A stretch of DNA of 64,000 bases from an alpha proteobacterium U9-1i (GCA_000974665.1 BBSY01000004.1:1-64000); one strand, 5' to 3'; shown: positions 51,101 to 58,113, counted from the first letter of the stretch. Notes: generated from the sequence alone by a model not told the origin. Translations and numbers: made by a program.

Positions 51101-51441
51101 AGATCGGCGCCTTCAACGCCACGCAGGTGCGGGCGCTGACGGCGACACAGATTGGCGCCTTGGCCTCGACCGACATCGCCGAATTCGCCGACACCCAGCT
51201 GGCGGCGTTCACGGTCACGCAAATCCAGGCCTGGTCGAACACGGTGATCGAAGAGCTTCAATCCGCGCAGATCGCCGCACTCGATATCACCCAGATCCCG
51301 TCGCTGACGATCACGCAGCTGGATCACATCTCGACCACGAACATCTCCGCCTTCAGCACCACCCAGCTCTACGCCTTCACCTCCACGCAGGTGGCGAGCC
51401 TGGATGGCGATCAGATCGAGGCTTATCTGGCCGCGGTCTAA
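45127..51441 (+). CDS. Giant octapeptide-repeat protein (2104 residues)
   Basis: From residue 6 to about 2099 the protein is made of octads [LFM]-[TSDN]-x-T-Q-[VI]-x-A, about 260 copies, e.g. LTATQVAA, LNATQVGA, FTTTQIAA. The only clear register breaks are near residue 70 (a six-residue unit FSSDVV) and at the very C-terminus. Octads with N/D/T/A/S at position 5 instead of Q (LDATDIAE, LTATNMAS) recur every three or four octads. Composition is Thr, Ala, Leu, Gln; I saw no Cys, one Trp, few Lys. There is no recognisable signal peptide, RTX motif or anchor. AGGA lies 10 bp before the ATG, and a perfect terminator follows. A GT41-type glycosyltransferase gene is next. Family not recognised; surface or filament protein is inference. 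Confidence 0.85.
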   Translation: MSISSLSAAQITALSVTAIQGLSTTTIGQLNATQVAAISATGIGALNATQVGALSTTQMRALTTTQIPNFSSDVVFSSAQLLALNAPQIGVFTTTQAGGFSATAIAAFATTQIQALSAASISALDATQAAALTTAQVSSLTTAQVAGLEATDIGEFSTAQVRALTATQVGQLSTEAAAALDATQVAAMTATQVRGMTATQIAALDGADVAEFTATQITGMSTTQVRAITETNIASLTETQVAAFSGTQLQALTATNFAALTETQIGALTTAQASALLATQLSALDATNIAEFTTGQLASFTTTQVKALAATAFSALADTQIAAFTASQIQSIASTTLAALADTQISALTTTQVGALTASQVKGLNETNMGALLDTQVAAFNATQVQSLTATALAALVDTQVAAFTATQMQALKATQISALNETNLGEFSATQVAALSTSQVRALTATSIGDFTETQVAALTASQVQALSTSQVAALSATQIGAFTTTQIAALAPGQIKGLTNTSVAALVDTQIAALTATQVAALTATSLGALDGTQISAFTTTQVGALTKGQLAALDATTFAALDATQVGALNATQVKALTGTQLTALDATDIAEFTTAQLNALATTQVAALTATNMASLADTQVAAFSATQIQAVTSTTLAALADTQISALTTTQIAALTATQASGLNATNVAALSTTQIGALNATQVGAMATGAVAAFDSAQFAALNATQVKALTATQIAALDATDIADITATQIAALTTTQVRNFTATNVGDLTETQIAAFSTGQVQSISATNLASMADTQIAALAATQIAALATGQVQGLNATNMGALTTTQVAAFTATQIALLSTGNVRALADTQVAAMTTGQVAALTATQVTALQTTDVAEFAETQVAALTGTQIAALTATNFAALVDTQVAALTVTQMASVSTAQVAALTETQAGALRTQQVAALSTTQLRALTTANLNALDATQMAALTATQVAGLTNTQLAALTQADVGELTTTQIAALTQTQVRGLTATMIGDLADTQIAAFTATQVAQITATNVALLTETQVGALTATQVGALTASQLQAFDATNLSALDATQMGALTTNQAKALTATQIGALTAADVAELRTTQLASLTTTQLGALTSTNLASLAATQVAAFAGTQIARLGTEAISGLDATQMAALTATQVKALTATQITALDATDIAEFNETQIAALTRTQVQALTATNMASLAATQIAAFVGTQISALSNTNLSALDAAQSAALTTTQIAALTTSQAAGLNATDIGELSSTQIAAMATTQIASLATGAASALDATQLAALNNTQVRALTATQITALSATDLAEFTTGHLAAMTTSQVQAFTATNMAELADTQIAALTATQVQALSTANLSSLADAQIAALTATQVAALSTTQVNGLNATNVAALTETQAAAFTATQISGLSATAARAFAATHIAAMSTGQVRAFTAAQIGALQTTDVAEFTETQIGALTTTQVQAFNATNFAALADTQVAAMTATQIQAVSTTNVAAMTETQVGALSATLVTALSTAQLQALTTGNLSALDATQVAALTTTQVAGLTATQVRSFASADFAELSTAQVAALTSTQVAGLNATNIGDLAETQVAALTATQVQALSTGNVIALADTQVAAMTTAQVAALTTAQVTNLTATDVTEFTAAQVAALTVTQLGALSSGNVAALADTQVAALTVTQIASLAATKVGAMNETQIAALTATQVGALTTGQLQALDETNLSALDATQVAALTATQVRGLTATQLGALAASDIAEFAATQIAAMTTTQIRGFDETDLAAFTDSQVAALTTTQLAALTNTNIRAFVDTQVAAMSTAQVAGFTATQIGGLETTDIGEFTAAHIAAMTTTQVKAFNATNIAALADTQVAALTATQIGALSPTSIAALTETQMGALTVTQIGALTAAQIAAMDADNLSALDATQVAALNATQTKALTATQIAALDATDIAEFTVTQMGALTTSQLAALTATNIASLADTQLAALAVTQIARLTTEALAALDAVQIGAFNATQVRALTATQIGALASTDIAEFADTQLAAFTVTQIQAWSNTVIEELQSAQIAALDITQIPSLTITQLDHISTTNISAFSTTQLYAFTSTQVASLDGDQIEAYLAAV
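45142..51423 (+). repeat. Tandem 24-bp coding repeats of the giant gene
   Basis: About 260 degenerate 24-bp units encode the octads. Third positions vary a lot (GCC/GCG/GCA; ACC/ACG/ACA; CAA/CAG), so the array is old or under codon diversification rather than a fresh expansion. Stop triplets are rare on the opposite strand, which creates long spurious antisense frames. Confidence 0.85.
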
Positions 51442-51466
51442 CGGCCGCTCACAGTTTAGGGGAATG

Positions 51467-51498
51467 AACCGCCCGGCGCTGGGGAGCGCCGGGCGGTT
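51467..51498 (+). terminator. Terminator of the giant repeat gene
   Basis: The stem AACCGCCCGGCGCT/AGCGCCGGGCGGTT is a perfect 14-bp pair around a GGGG loop, followed by TCGTT. It begins 26 bp past the stop codon and separates the giant gene from the glycosyltransferase gene. Confidence 0.88.
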
Positions 51499-51559
51499 TC
51501 GTTAACGATCCAACAACGCAAATCGGCTGAGCGTCGCGCCCGCGCGCGAGGTGATGTCG

Positions 51560-53632
51560 ATGTCGGAAAATGCGTTCTTGGCGGCTTTGCAGAAGGTCAC
51601 CGCTGGCGGCCTGCAGCTCAATGAATTGATCGCGGCTGCGCAACAATTGACCGCCGCCGGCCAGCCCGATCAGGCGCGGCAGCTCTACCAGGTATGGATC
51701 GCCGTGAACGGCGATCACCCTCTCCTCTTTATCGCGCACTTCAATTGCTCGACGCTGATGCAAGCCACGGGCGACGCCGCAGGCGGCGAAGCCGCCTTGC
51801 GCAGCGCCCTGCAACGCAATCCCGATTTCGCGCCCGCGCACATCAATCTGGGCACAGCGCTCGAACGCCGTGGCGCCGCCAAAGAAGCGGTGGAGCAATG
51901 GAAAGCGGGGCTCGACCGTCTGAACGCCGTCACCGGCGATGCTGTCGACTACAAGATCACGCTGCTGAAGCAGATCAGCCGCGTCATGAGCGACAACCAT
52001 CAGCACGAAGGCGCCGAATCCACCCTCATCCAATGCCTCGATCTCGGCCCCGAGCAGCGCGACGTGCTTGAGCAATACGCCGCCGTTCGCTTGTCGCAAT
52101 GCAAATGGCCGATCGCCGCGGTCGCACCGAAAATCTCACGCAAGACCTTCATCGGCCGCTTTCATCCGCTCTCCACCTGCGCCTACGCCGATGATCCCCT
52201 CCTGCAACTCGCCACCTCCGCGCGTTACGTCGAAGCGCTCACGCCGGTGGACAGCATCACCACCCAATCCGATCGCCGCCATGCGCCGATCGACGCCGCG
52301 CGGCGCCTGCGCATCGGCTATGTATCTTCGGACCTCCGCGGACACGCCGTCGGCTATTTGATGGCGCAATTGTTCGAAGCGCACGATTCAGCCAACGTCG
52401 AGACGTTCGTCTATTATTGCGGCCCGCCCGCGGACGACGGCATCCAACAGCGCATCAAAGCCTCAGTCGATCATTGGACCGACATTCGCACGCTGAACGA
52501 CGATCAAGCCGCAGCCGCGATCGCCAGCGACGAAATCGATATCCTGGTCGACGTCAACGGCCACACGCGCGAAGCACGGCTTGGCGTTTTCGCGCGCCGG
52601 CCGGCGCCGATCATCGTCAATTGGCTGGGCTATCCGGGCACCATGGGCAGCCCCTACCACCATTACATCATTGGCGATGAATGGGTGATCCCCGAAGCCA
52701 TGGAGCAAAACTACTCGGAGCGCGTGCTGCGCCTGCCCTGCTATCAGCCCAACGATCGCAAGCGCATTGTCGCCAACACCAACCCCACACGCGCGGAAGC
52801 TGGCTTGCCTGAAGATGCGTTTGTGTTTTGCTGCTTCAACGCTTCGCACAAAATCACGCGCTATTCGTTCGCGCGTTGGATGGAGATACTGCGTCAGACG
52901 CCCGAAAGCGTGCTGTGGCTCCTGGACTATACGCCTGAGACCAACGCGCGCCTGCAAGATGCGGCGGAAGCCGTCGGCATTGCCCGTGAACGGCTCATTT
53001 TCGCGAAAAAGCTCGCAAATCCGCACCACCTCGCGCGCTATCCGCTGGCTGATTTGTTCCTCGACACCGTGCCCTACGGCGCCCACACCACCGCCTCCGA
53101 TGCGCTTTGGATGGGCGTGCCGGTGCTCACCTATTCGGGCTCGTGTTTCGCGGCGCGTGTCTGCGGCAGCTTGATCCGCGCCGCCGGTTTGCCAGAACTC
53201 GTGTGCGAAACGCCGGACGCATTTGTGGCGCGTGCGATTGCGCTCGCGGGCGCGGATCGCCTGAGCTTGCGCGCCTATCGCGAGCGCCTAATCGCAAATC
53301 GCGATACCTGCACATTGTTCGACATCAATTTGCTCGCGCGCAAGCTGGAAGAGCTCTACGCGCAAATGGCGGATGAATACGCGCGGAGCGCATTGCCGAA
53401 GCCCAACCTCGCGAACCTTGACGCGTATCTCGCCGTCGGCGTCGCGCTAGACCACGACACGTTCGAGATCGGCACGTCGGATGCGTACGTCGCGATCTAT
53501 CGCAACGCTTTGGCCGCCATCCATCAGCAACGGCCAATGGCGCCAGACGGCCGCGTGTGGACGCAAGACGCGATCGACGCCGCAGATGCCAAGCCCCTCG
53601 CCCAATTGGCGCGCGCCCGCGACGCTGCCTGA
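51560..53632 (+). CDS. TPR-containing GT41 protein glycosyltransferase (O-GlcNAc transferase/SPINDLY type)
   Basis: A 690-residue enzyme. Residues about 20-200 contain TPR helices (GQPDQARQLYQVWIAVNGDH, PDFAPAHINLGTALERRGAA). The GT-B catalytic part runs from about 255 (RLRIGYVSSDLRGHAVGYLM) through IDILVDVNGHTREARLGVFA, PIIVNWLGYPGTMGSPYHHY, VFCCFNASHKITRYSF to PYGAHTTASDALWMGVPVLT and YSGSCFAARVCGSLIRAAGL. This is the GT41 signature. Bacterial members modify Ser/Thr or Asn of proteins. The ATG at 51560 was chosen for the GAGG eight bases upstream; a GTG at 51551 is in frame. Likely substrates are the neighbouring Thr-rich repeat protein or flagellin (FlmG-like role). Confidence 0.92.
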   Translation: MSENAFLAALQKVTAGGLQLNELIAAAQQLTAAGQPDQARQLYQVWIAVNGDHPLLFIAHFNCSTLMQATGDAAGGEAALRSALQRNPDFAPAHINLGTALERRGAAKEAVEQWKAGLDRLNAVTGDAVDYKITLLKQISRVMSDNHQHEGAESTLIQCLDLGPEQRDVLEQYAAVRLSQCKWPIAAVAPKISRKTFIGRFHPLSTCAYADDPLLQLATSARYVEALTPVDSITTQSDRRHAPIDAARRLRIGYVSSDLRGHAVGYLMAQLFEAHDSANVETFVYYCGPPADDGIQQRIKASVDHWTDIRTLNDDQAAAAIASDEIDILVDVNGHTREARLGVFARRPAPIIVNWLGYPGTMGSPYHHYIIGDEWVIPEAMEQNYSERVLRLPCYQPNDRKRIVANTNPTRAEAGLPEDAFVFCCFNASHKITRYSFARWMEILRQTPESVLWLLDYTPETNARLQDAAEAVGIARERLIFAKKLANPHHLARYPLADLFLDTVPYGAHTTASDALWMGVPVLTYSGSCFAARVCGSLIRAAGLPELVCETPDAFVARAIALAGADRLSLRAYRERLIANRDTCTLFDINLLARKLEELYAQMADEYARSALPKPNLANLDAYLAVGVALDHDTFEIGTSDAYVAIYRNALAAIHQQRPMAPDGRVWTQDAIDAADAKPLAQLARARDAA

Positions 53633-53653
53633 GTGGGCTAACAACGGCGACGC

Positions 53654-54175
53654 TTAAGAGGCCGCGTTCCAGATCAGTTTCGACGTGTCGAAACCCAGCG
53701 CCCGCAAGCGCGCGTCAAACAGCGCGCGCTCAGCCGGTGTGATCTGCTCCGCACGCGTGAGCACCCAGAGGTAGCGCCCCTCAGGCTCACTCACGATCGA
53801 CCACGAATAATCGTCGGCGCGTTCCACCACCCAATAATCTGCCCAGAACGGACCAAAGAAGCTCACTTTGAGCTTGCCTTCGTCGCCCTCGCCCACGCGG
53901 CGCGCACGGCCGACGGCGTCGCGCGTCGACCCGTCGGCGCGCGTGCAGACATTGCGCACCGAGAGCATGCCATCATCGCGCGCGCCATATTCCGCCGTGG
54001 CGGCGACGCAATCGCGCTCAAACCGGTTGGGCAGGCGCGCGGCTTCATGCCAGAGGCCCAAATAGGGCTCAGTTTCCACCGCCGACACCGGCAGCGGCGT
54101 CGATGATGTTCGGTTGACGGGTTGGCCGGCGCACGCGCCGGCCAGAACGGCGAGGGTAAGGATTAAGCTTCGCAT
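53654..54175 (-). CDS. Bacterial lipocalin (Blc-like lipoprotein)
   Basis: A 173-residue outer-membrane lipocalin with lipobox LAGAC (MRSLILTLAVLAGACAGQP). The first lipocalin motif is YLGLWHEAARLPNRFERDC (GxW near residue 42). Later parts are LKVSFFGPFWADYWVVERAD and YLWVLTRAEQITPAERALFD, typical Blc sequence. These proteins bind fatty acids or lysophospholipids in stress. The reading frame continues upstream but the ATG at 54173-54175 begins the signal peptide. It converges with the glycosyltransferase gene. Confidence 0.9.
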   Translation of the reverse strand: MRSLILTLAVLAGACAGQPVNRTSSTPLPVSAVETEPYLGLWHEAARLPNRFERDCVAATAEYGARDDGMLSVRNVCTRADGSTRDAVGRARRVGEGDEGKLKVSFFGPFWADYWVVERADDYSWSIVSEPEGRYLWVLTRAEQITPAERALFDARLRALGFDTSKLIWNAAS

Positions 54176-54280
54176 ACGTACTGATACGGATGACTTGCGC
54201 CTTCGGTTCCCCAGCGCGAAAATGGCGGCGAGGGAGGAATGGCGCCGGGATGAGCGCCCAGCCTCTGGGGTGAACGCATC

Positions 54281-55288
54281 ATGCACCGCCGCGCACTTCT
54301 CGCCGCCGCCGCGTCGAGCCTCGCGCCGACGCTCGCCTGCGCGCAAGCCACGCCTGGCCGCTTCGCCGCCGCCGCTGATTATTCGGCGCAGCGCGCCGGC
54401 GTTTCGATGCTGGTTGCCCGCAACGGCGTCGTGCTGGCCGAATACTACACCGAGCGCGATGAGGATTGGCGCTGGCAAATCGGCGCCGGCACGCGTCCGT
54501 TCGCCGCTCTGCTGATGGCGACGATGGTGGAAGAGCGTCTCGCCAGTCTCGATGAACCGGTGGCGATGACGCTCGGCGATTGGGGCGCGCATCCGATCAA
54601 AAGCACCATCAACATTCGCGGTCTTCTCAACGGCACAAGCGGCCTCGCCTTCCGGCGCGGCGACGACCAGAACCTCGCCACCGCGATCCTGCTCGAACCT
54701 ACCGAAACGCCCGGCCAAAGCTTCGGCGCCGACGCCGCCGCGTATCTGCTGCTGGGCGAGATCGCGCGGCGCAAACTTGAAGCGCGCGGCCGCGGCAGCG
54801 ATCCAGCGCTTTACCTAATGGAGCGCACGCTCGCGCCGATCGGCTGCGTGCCCGTCGGCTGGGCGCGCGGCGATGATGGCGCGGCGCGGTTCGACACGGG
54901 CGCTGCGGTTTCCGCGCGCGGCTGGGCGCAAGTGGGCGAATTGATCCGCCGCGAAGGCGTTTATCGCGCGCAGCAATTGGCCGACGACAACGCGTTGCGC
55001 GAAGCCACGCAAGGCAGCTTCGCCGAAGCGCGCGCCGGCTTTGGCCTATGGATCGCAGCACCCGGACGCGGACGCGGACAATTGCCCGTCGACAGCGACT
55101 TGTGGCGCGCATCATCGCCAGCACCCATGGATTTGGCGATGGCGGCCGGTGAAGGCGGGCAGCGGCTTTACATCGTGCGCTCGGAAAATTTGGTGATCGT
55201 GCGTCAATCGCGTTTGCAGGAAGGCAATGGCGGCTGGTCCGACGCTGCGTTCCTATCGCTGATCTGGCGCGACCTGATGCGCCGCTAA
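54281..55288 (+). CDS. Serine-hydrolase (class C beta-lactamase fold) protein with altered SxxK motif
   Basis: A 335-residue exported protein (signal HRRALLAAAASSLAPTLACA). It has the fold landmarks of beta-lactamase/esterase-type serine hydrolases: GVSMLVARNGVVLAEYYTER near residue 40, DWRWQIGAGTRPFAALLMAT near 66-85, INIRGLLNGTSGLAFRRGDD near 110. At the SxxK catalytic site I read A-G-T-R, so the nucleophile Ser and general-base Lys appear replaced. It may be a non-catalytic binding protein. Family placement is by layout only. Confidence 0.72.
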   Translation: MHRRALLAAAASSLAPTLACAQATPGRFAAAADYSAQRAGVSMLVARNGVVLAEYYTERDEDWRWQIGAGTRPFAALLMATMVEERLASLDEPVAMTLGDWGAHPIKSTINIRGLLNGTSGLAFRRGDDQNLATAILLEPTETPGQSFGADAAAYLLLGEIARRKLEARGRGSDPALYLMERTLAPIGCVPVGWARGDDGAARFDTGAAVSARGWAQVGELIRREGVYRAQQLADDNALREATQGSFAEARAGFGLWIAAPGRGRGQLPVDSDLWRASSPAPMDLAMAAGEGGQRLYIVRSENLVIVRQSRLQEGNGGWSDAAFLSLIWRDLMRR

Positions 55289-55341
55289 AAGGAAAAGGGA
55301 CGCGCTCGCGCACGCCCCCTCTCATTCCATTGCGTTGAAGC

Positions 55342-55647
55342 TCAGGCGCGCGGGCGGATCAGCAAGCCCGACACCAGACCAAGAACACCGCCGCCAGCAG
55401 CACCGGTGATCAGGTTCGCGAGGTGCGTTCCATTCTCGCCTTCGATGAGATTGCTCCACATCGACGTCACGCCGCTGACCGCTTCGACGTTGCCCGACGC
55501 ATAACCCGCGGCGATGCCGCCGATCGCGCCAATAATGCTGCGGCCCACTGCGCCGCCGCCGCCGCGCGTCACCGCGCCCAAAATGTTGCCGCCGATCAAG
55601 CCGCCCACCGCTTGCACAAGAAACGGCAGATATGTCGTCATATCCAT
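55342..55647 (-). CDS. Small Gly-rich membrane protein
   Basis: A 101-residue protein with two or three glycine-zipper hydrophobic segments (YLPFLVQAVGGLIGGNILGA, SIIGAIGGIAAGYASGN, LITGAAGGGVLGLVSGLLI). The ATG at 55645-55647 was chosen because upstream in-frame sequence is unlike protein. No function is assignable. It converges with the serine-hydrolase-like gene. Confidence 0.6.
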   Translation of the reverse strand: MDMTTYLPFLVQAVGGLIGGNILGAVTRGGGGAVGRSIIGAIGGIAAGYASGNVEAVSGVTSMWSNLIEGENGTHLANLITGAAGGGVLGLVSGLLIRPRA

Positions 55648-55972
55648 CTGCTTACCCTTCCCACTCGTGCGCGGGCTCCCCCTCGCGCGGGCGGAGGATG
55701 TGCCATTCGGGGTATCGGCACAAGGAAGATTGCAATGCAGTAATCTCTCTCGCACCCGCAATGACGTGCGACAGGCGTTTGTTGCAGTCGCGAAAACTTG
55801 TGTCTGGAGAACTGGCGCACGACACAGTTTCGCCTGTGAGCAACGCTCCGCCTGCGGACTTATTCACAGTTGTTTGCCGCACACGCACACGACATTTGCG
55901 TGACGCGCGCTGGCGCCAAAAAGCCGGCGTGCTACGACCCTTCTCCCATGTCGTGGAAGGCCCCCCGCTCCC
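55648..55972. other. Gene-free 325-bp region with one DnaA-box match
   Basis: This divergent intergenic region holds promoters for its two neighbours. It contains TTATTCACA at 55860-55868, a perfect match to the DnaA box consensus. I found no second good match or AT-rich unwinding element, so there is no case for an origin. A short CTCCCCCTCGCGCGGGCGGAGG stretch near 55670 may be a remnant of the GC-rich repeat family. Confidence 0.45.
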
Positions 55973-56767
55973 ATGATCGATATCCGTATCGTCTGTACTT
56001 ACGACGCCGTCAAAACGGCACAGACGCTTCAGCGCTTGCTGGCGGCTGAGGATCATAATGTCGAGCTCTCGCACGGGCGCGGTTCGCTCTCGGTGTTCGA
56101 GGAAACGGCGCAAAAGCGCGCCGCGGTGTTGCTGATCTGGTCGCTCGACGCGCCCAGCGCGCACTACATGCTCGAATGGGCGACGCGCACCGATCCAACG
56201 CTGCTGGTCGAGATCGCGCGCGCGCCCGGCGCGCTACGGATCGACGGCCGCAAGAGCGCGGTGATCGATTTCAGCAATTGGTCCGGGGAACGCGGCGGCG
56301 CCGCTTGGCGCGCGCTTGTCGATCGTTTGCGCACAGTCGCGCGCGCCACCGAACCGCAAAAGCCACCGCCGCTGCGCGCGGCGATGGCGCTTGGCGCCGC
56401 GAGCATCGCGGCCGTGGTTGGTGCGGTCGTCACGCGCGTCAACGACCCGCTGTTGCCAGCTACCGAAACCAGCGCCGCCGCATCGCAAGAATTGGCGGAA
56501 GCCTCCACGATCGAGCTGGCCCAAGGCGGCGTCTTGATGCCGGAAGAGCCTGCATCGGCGGACGATCTCATCATCGCCTTCAACGCGCGCCGTTTGCGCA
56601 TGCAAGCGATGGCCGCGCCCCACTTCGAGCCGCTCTCGGCAATGCCTGCTGCTTACGAGCCCATCGCTTTGCGCCGCGAGACCATCCTTGAGCGCCTGAC
56701 CGACGGCGCGCGCTCGTTGATCAACGACGTGAACGACGCCGTCGATGGCGACGAAGGCACGTTCTAA
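55973..56767 (+). CDS. Uncharacterised membrane protein with TIR-like N-terminal domain
   Basis: A 264-residue protein. Residues 1-120 have the beta/alpha rhythm of a flavodoxin/TIR-like fold (MIDIRIVCTYDAVKTAQTLQ, RAAVLLIWSLDAPSAHYMLE, ALRIDGRKSAVIDFSNWSG). A hydrophobic helix follows near 137-155 (LRAAMALGAASIAAVVGAVV), then a mostly disordered and helical tail. TIR membership is tentative; I did not see a sure catalytic Glu. It converges with the NUDIX gene (4-bp overlap). Function unknown. Confidence 0.55.
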   Translation: MIDIRIVCTYDAVKTAQTLQRLLAAEDHNVELSHGRGSLSVFEETAQKRAAVLLIWSLDAPSAHYMLEWATRTDPTLLVEIARAPGALRIDGRKSAVIDFSNWSGERGGAAWRALVDRLRTVARATEPQKPPPLRAAMALGAASIAAVVGAVVTRVNDPLLPATETSAAASQELAEASTIELAQGGVLMPEEPASADDLIIAFNARRLRMQAMAAPHFEPLSAMPAAYEPIALRRETILERLTDGARSLINDVNDAVDGDEGTF

Positions 56768-57225
56768 ACGCTCTTCGTGCGCGCTCTAAGCCAGTGCAAA
56801 ATCGCCCATGCATGCGCTTCGTGGCGCATCTTCTTGAGCGCCTCGACCGGGTTCATCCAGACCAGCGCATGATCGGGTTCCGTCGGCGCGCCATCGGTCG
56901 CGGAAAGCTCAACCTCGTAGAACGTCACAAGCGAATTGCGCGCTTCGCCGCGATTGACCCAAAATTGCCCCGCCCTGCCGATCACGCGGTTCGGCCAAAC
57001 GGTCAGCCCGGTTTCCTCGGAGAACTCCCGCATCAAAGCGGCCGCCTCATCCTCGGAAGGCTCGATACCGCCACCGGGCAAATCGTACTCGAACGGCGCT
57101 TTCTTGCCGATCTGCACCACCGCGACCATCGCTTCGCCGCGCGGACAGATGCCATGCACGCTGCTGCGCTCGACATAGGTGATGCCAGGTTGGGTCTGGC
57201 CGAACTGAAGCGCGAAGCGGGTCAT
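56764..57225 (-). CDS. NUDIX hydrolase
   Basis: A 153-residue NUDIX enzyme that cleaves nucleoside diphosphate-linked substrates. The NUDIX box is GGGIEPSEDEAAALMREF followed by SEETGL (GX5EX7REFSEETGL) near residues 50-72. PFEYDLPGGGIEP precedes it. The ATG at 57223-57225 gives MTRFALQFGQTQPGITYVER; the open frame upstream adds Arg-rich residues. The substrate cannot be told from the sequence. Confidence 0.9.
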   Translation of the reverse strand: MTRFALQFGQTQPGITYVERSSVHGICPRGEAMVAVVQIGKKAPFEYDLPGGGIEPSEDEAAALMREFSEETGLTVWPNRVIGRAGQFWVNRGEARNSLVTFYEVELSATDGAPTEPDHALVWMNPVEALKKMRHEAHAWAILHWLRARTKSV

Positions 57226-57302
57226 GCGGCGCCCCTTATAGCGCGCTGCGCGGGCGCCCGCGAGCCCTTGCCGCCTCCCGTTCAAAGTGGCCTAAAAGGA
57301 CC

Positions 57303-58088
57303 ATGGACAACCGGCTCAACCCCGTCGCTTTAATCACGGGCGCCGCTTCCGGCATCGGCGCCGCCTGCGCGCGCGACCTCGCCAAGCGCGCCACCGGCGG
57401 CCTCATCCTCATCGATCTCGACGATGCGAAGCTTAGCGCGACCGCCGACGCGCTTGAAGCCGCGCCTGAACGCGTCTCCACGATGGCGTTCGATGTCGCC
57501 GACGCCGCGCGCTGGAGCCAAGCACACGATTTCATCGCCGACCAATACGGCCGGCTCGATTACGCCGTCGTCAATGCCGGCATCAGTCACGCAAGCGCGA
57601 TCACTGAAACCTCGCTCGATGAATGGCGTCGCGTGATGAGCGTCAATCTCGACGGCGCGTTTCTCACGCTTCGCTCGGTGATGCCGTTGATGCGCGCCAA
57701 TTCTCAAGGCGGCGCCATTGTGGTTTTGAGCTCCGCCTCCGCGCTGAAAGCCGAACCTGGCGTGGCCGCTTATGGCGCCTCGAAAGCGGGCCTGCTGCAA
57801 TTGATGCGCGTCGCCGCCAAGGAAGGCGCGCCTGACAATATCCGCGTCAACGCCATCGCACCGGGCGGCGTGGAAACGCCGATGTGGAACGAAATGCCGT
57901 TCTTCCAGGATCTTGTGGCCAAAACCGGCAGCGAACGCGCCGCCTTCGATGAAATGGCCAAGCACGGCACGCCGCTCGCTCGTTACGCCGGGGCCGACGA
58001 CATCGCCCGCCTTGTCGCAATGCTGCTGACCGACGGCTCCCCCATCACCGGGGCGACGCTTGTAGTCGATGGCGGCTATACACTCTGA
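57303..58088 (+). CDS. Short-chain dehydrogenase/reductase
   Basis: A classical SDR of 261 residues. NAD(P)-binding TGAASGIGAA is near residues 11-20, VNAGISHA near 88, active Ser in VVLSSASALKAE near 140, and Tyr/Lys in YGASKAGLLQLM near 160. PGGVETPMWNEMPF and the C-terminal SPITGATLVVDGGYTL are also typical. AAAAGGA precedes the ATG. Substrate unknown; FabG-type and sugar or alcohol dehydrogenases look alike at this level. Confidence 0.92.
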   Translation: MDNRLNPVALITGAASGIGAACARDLAKRATGGLILIDLDDAKLSATADALEAAPERVSTMAFDVADAARWSQAHDFIADQYGRLDYAVVNAGISHASAITETSLDEWRRVMSVNLDGAFLTLRSVMPLMRANSQGGAIVVLSSASALKAEPGVAAYGASKAGLLQLMRVAAKEGAPDNIRVNAIAPGGVETPMWNEMPFFQDLVAKTGSERAAFDEMAKHGTPLARYAGADDIARLVAMLLTDGSPITGATLVVDGGYTL

Positions 58089-58113
58089 AACGCGAGTGAG
58101 TCGGGAGACGCGG

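Noticed and set aside
45142-51423. The repeat array as a CRISPR or other non-coding tandem array
   Set aside because: Units are contiguous 24-mers without spacers, keep one reading frame across 6.3 kb, and vary mostly at third codon positions.
55860-55868. Replication origin signalled by TTATTCACA
   Set aside because: Only one DnaA box was found, with no AT-rich region, further boxes or origin-associated genes.
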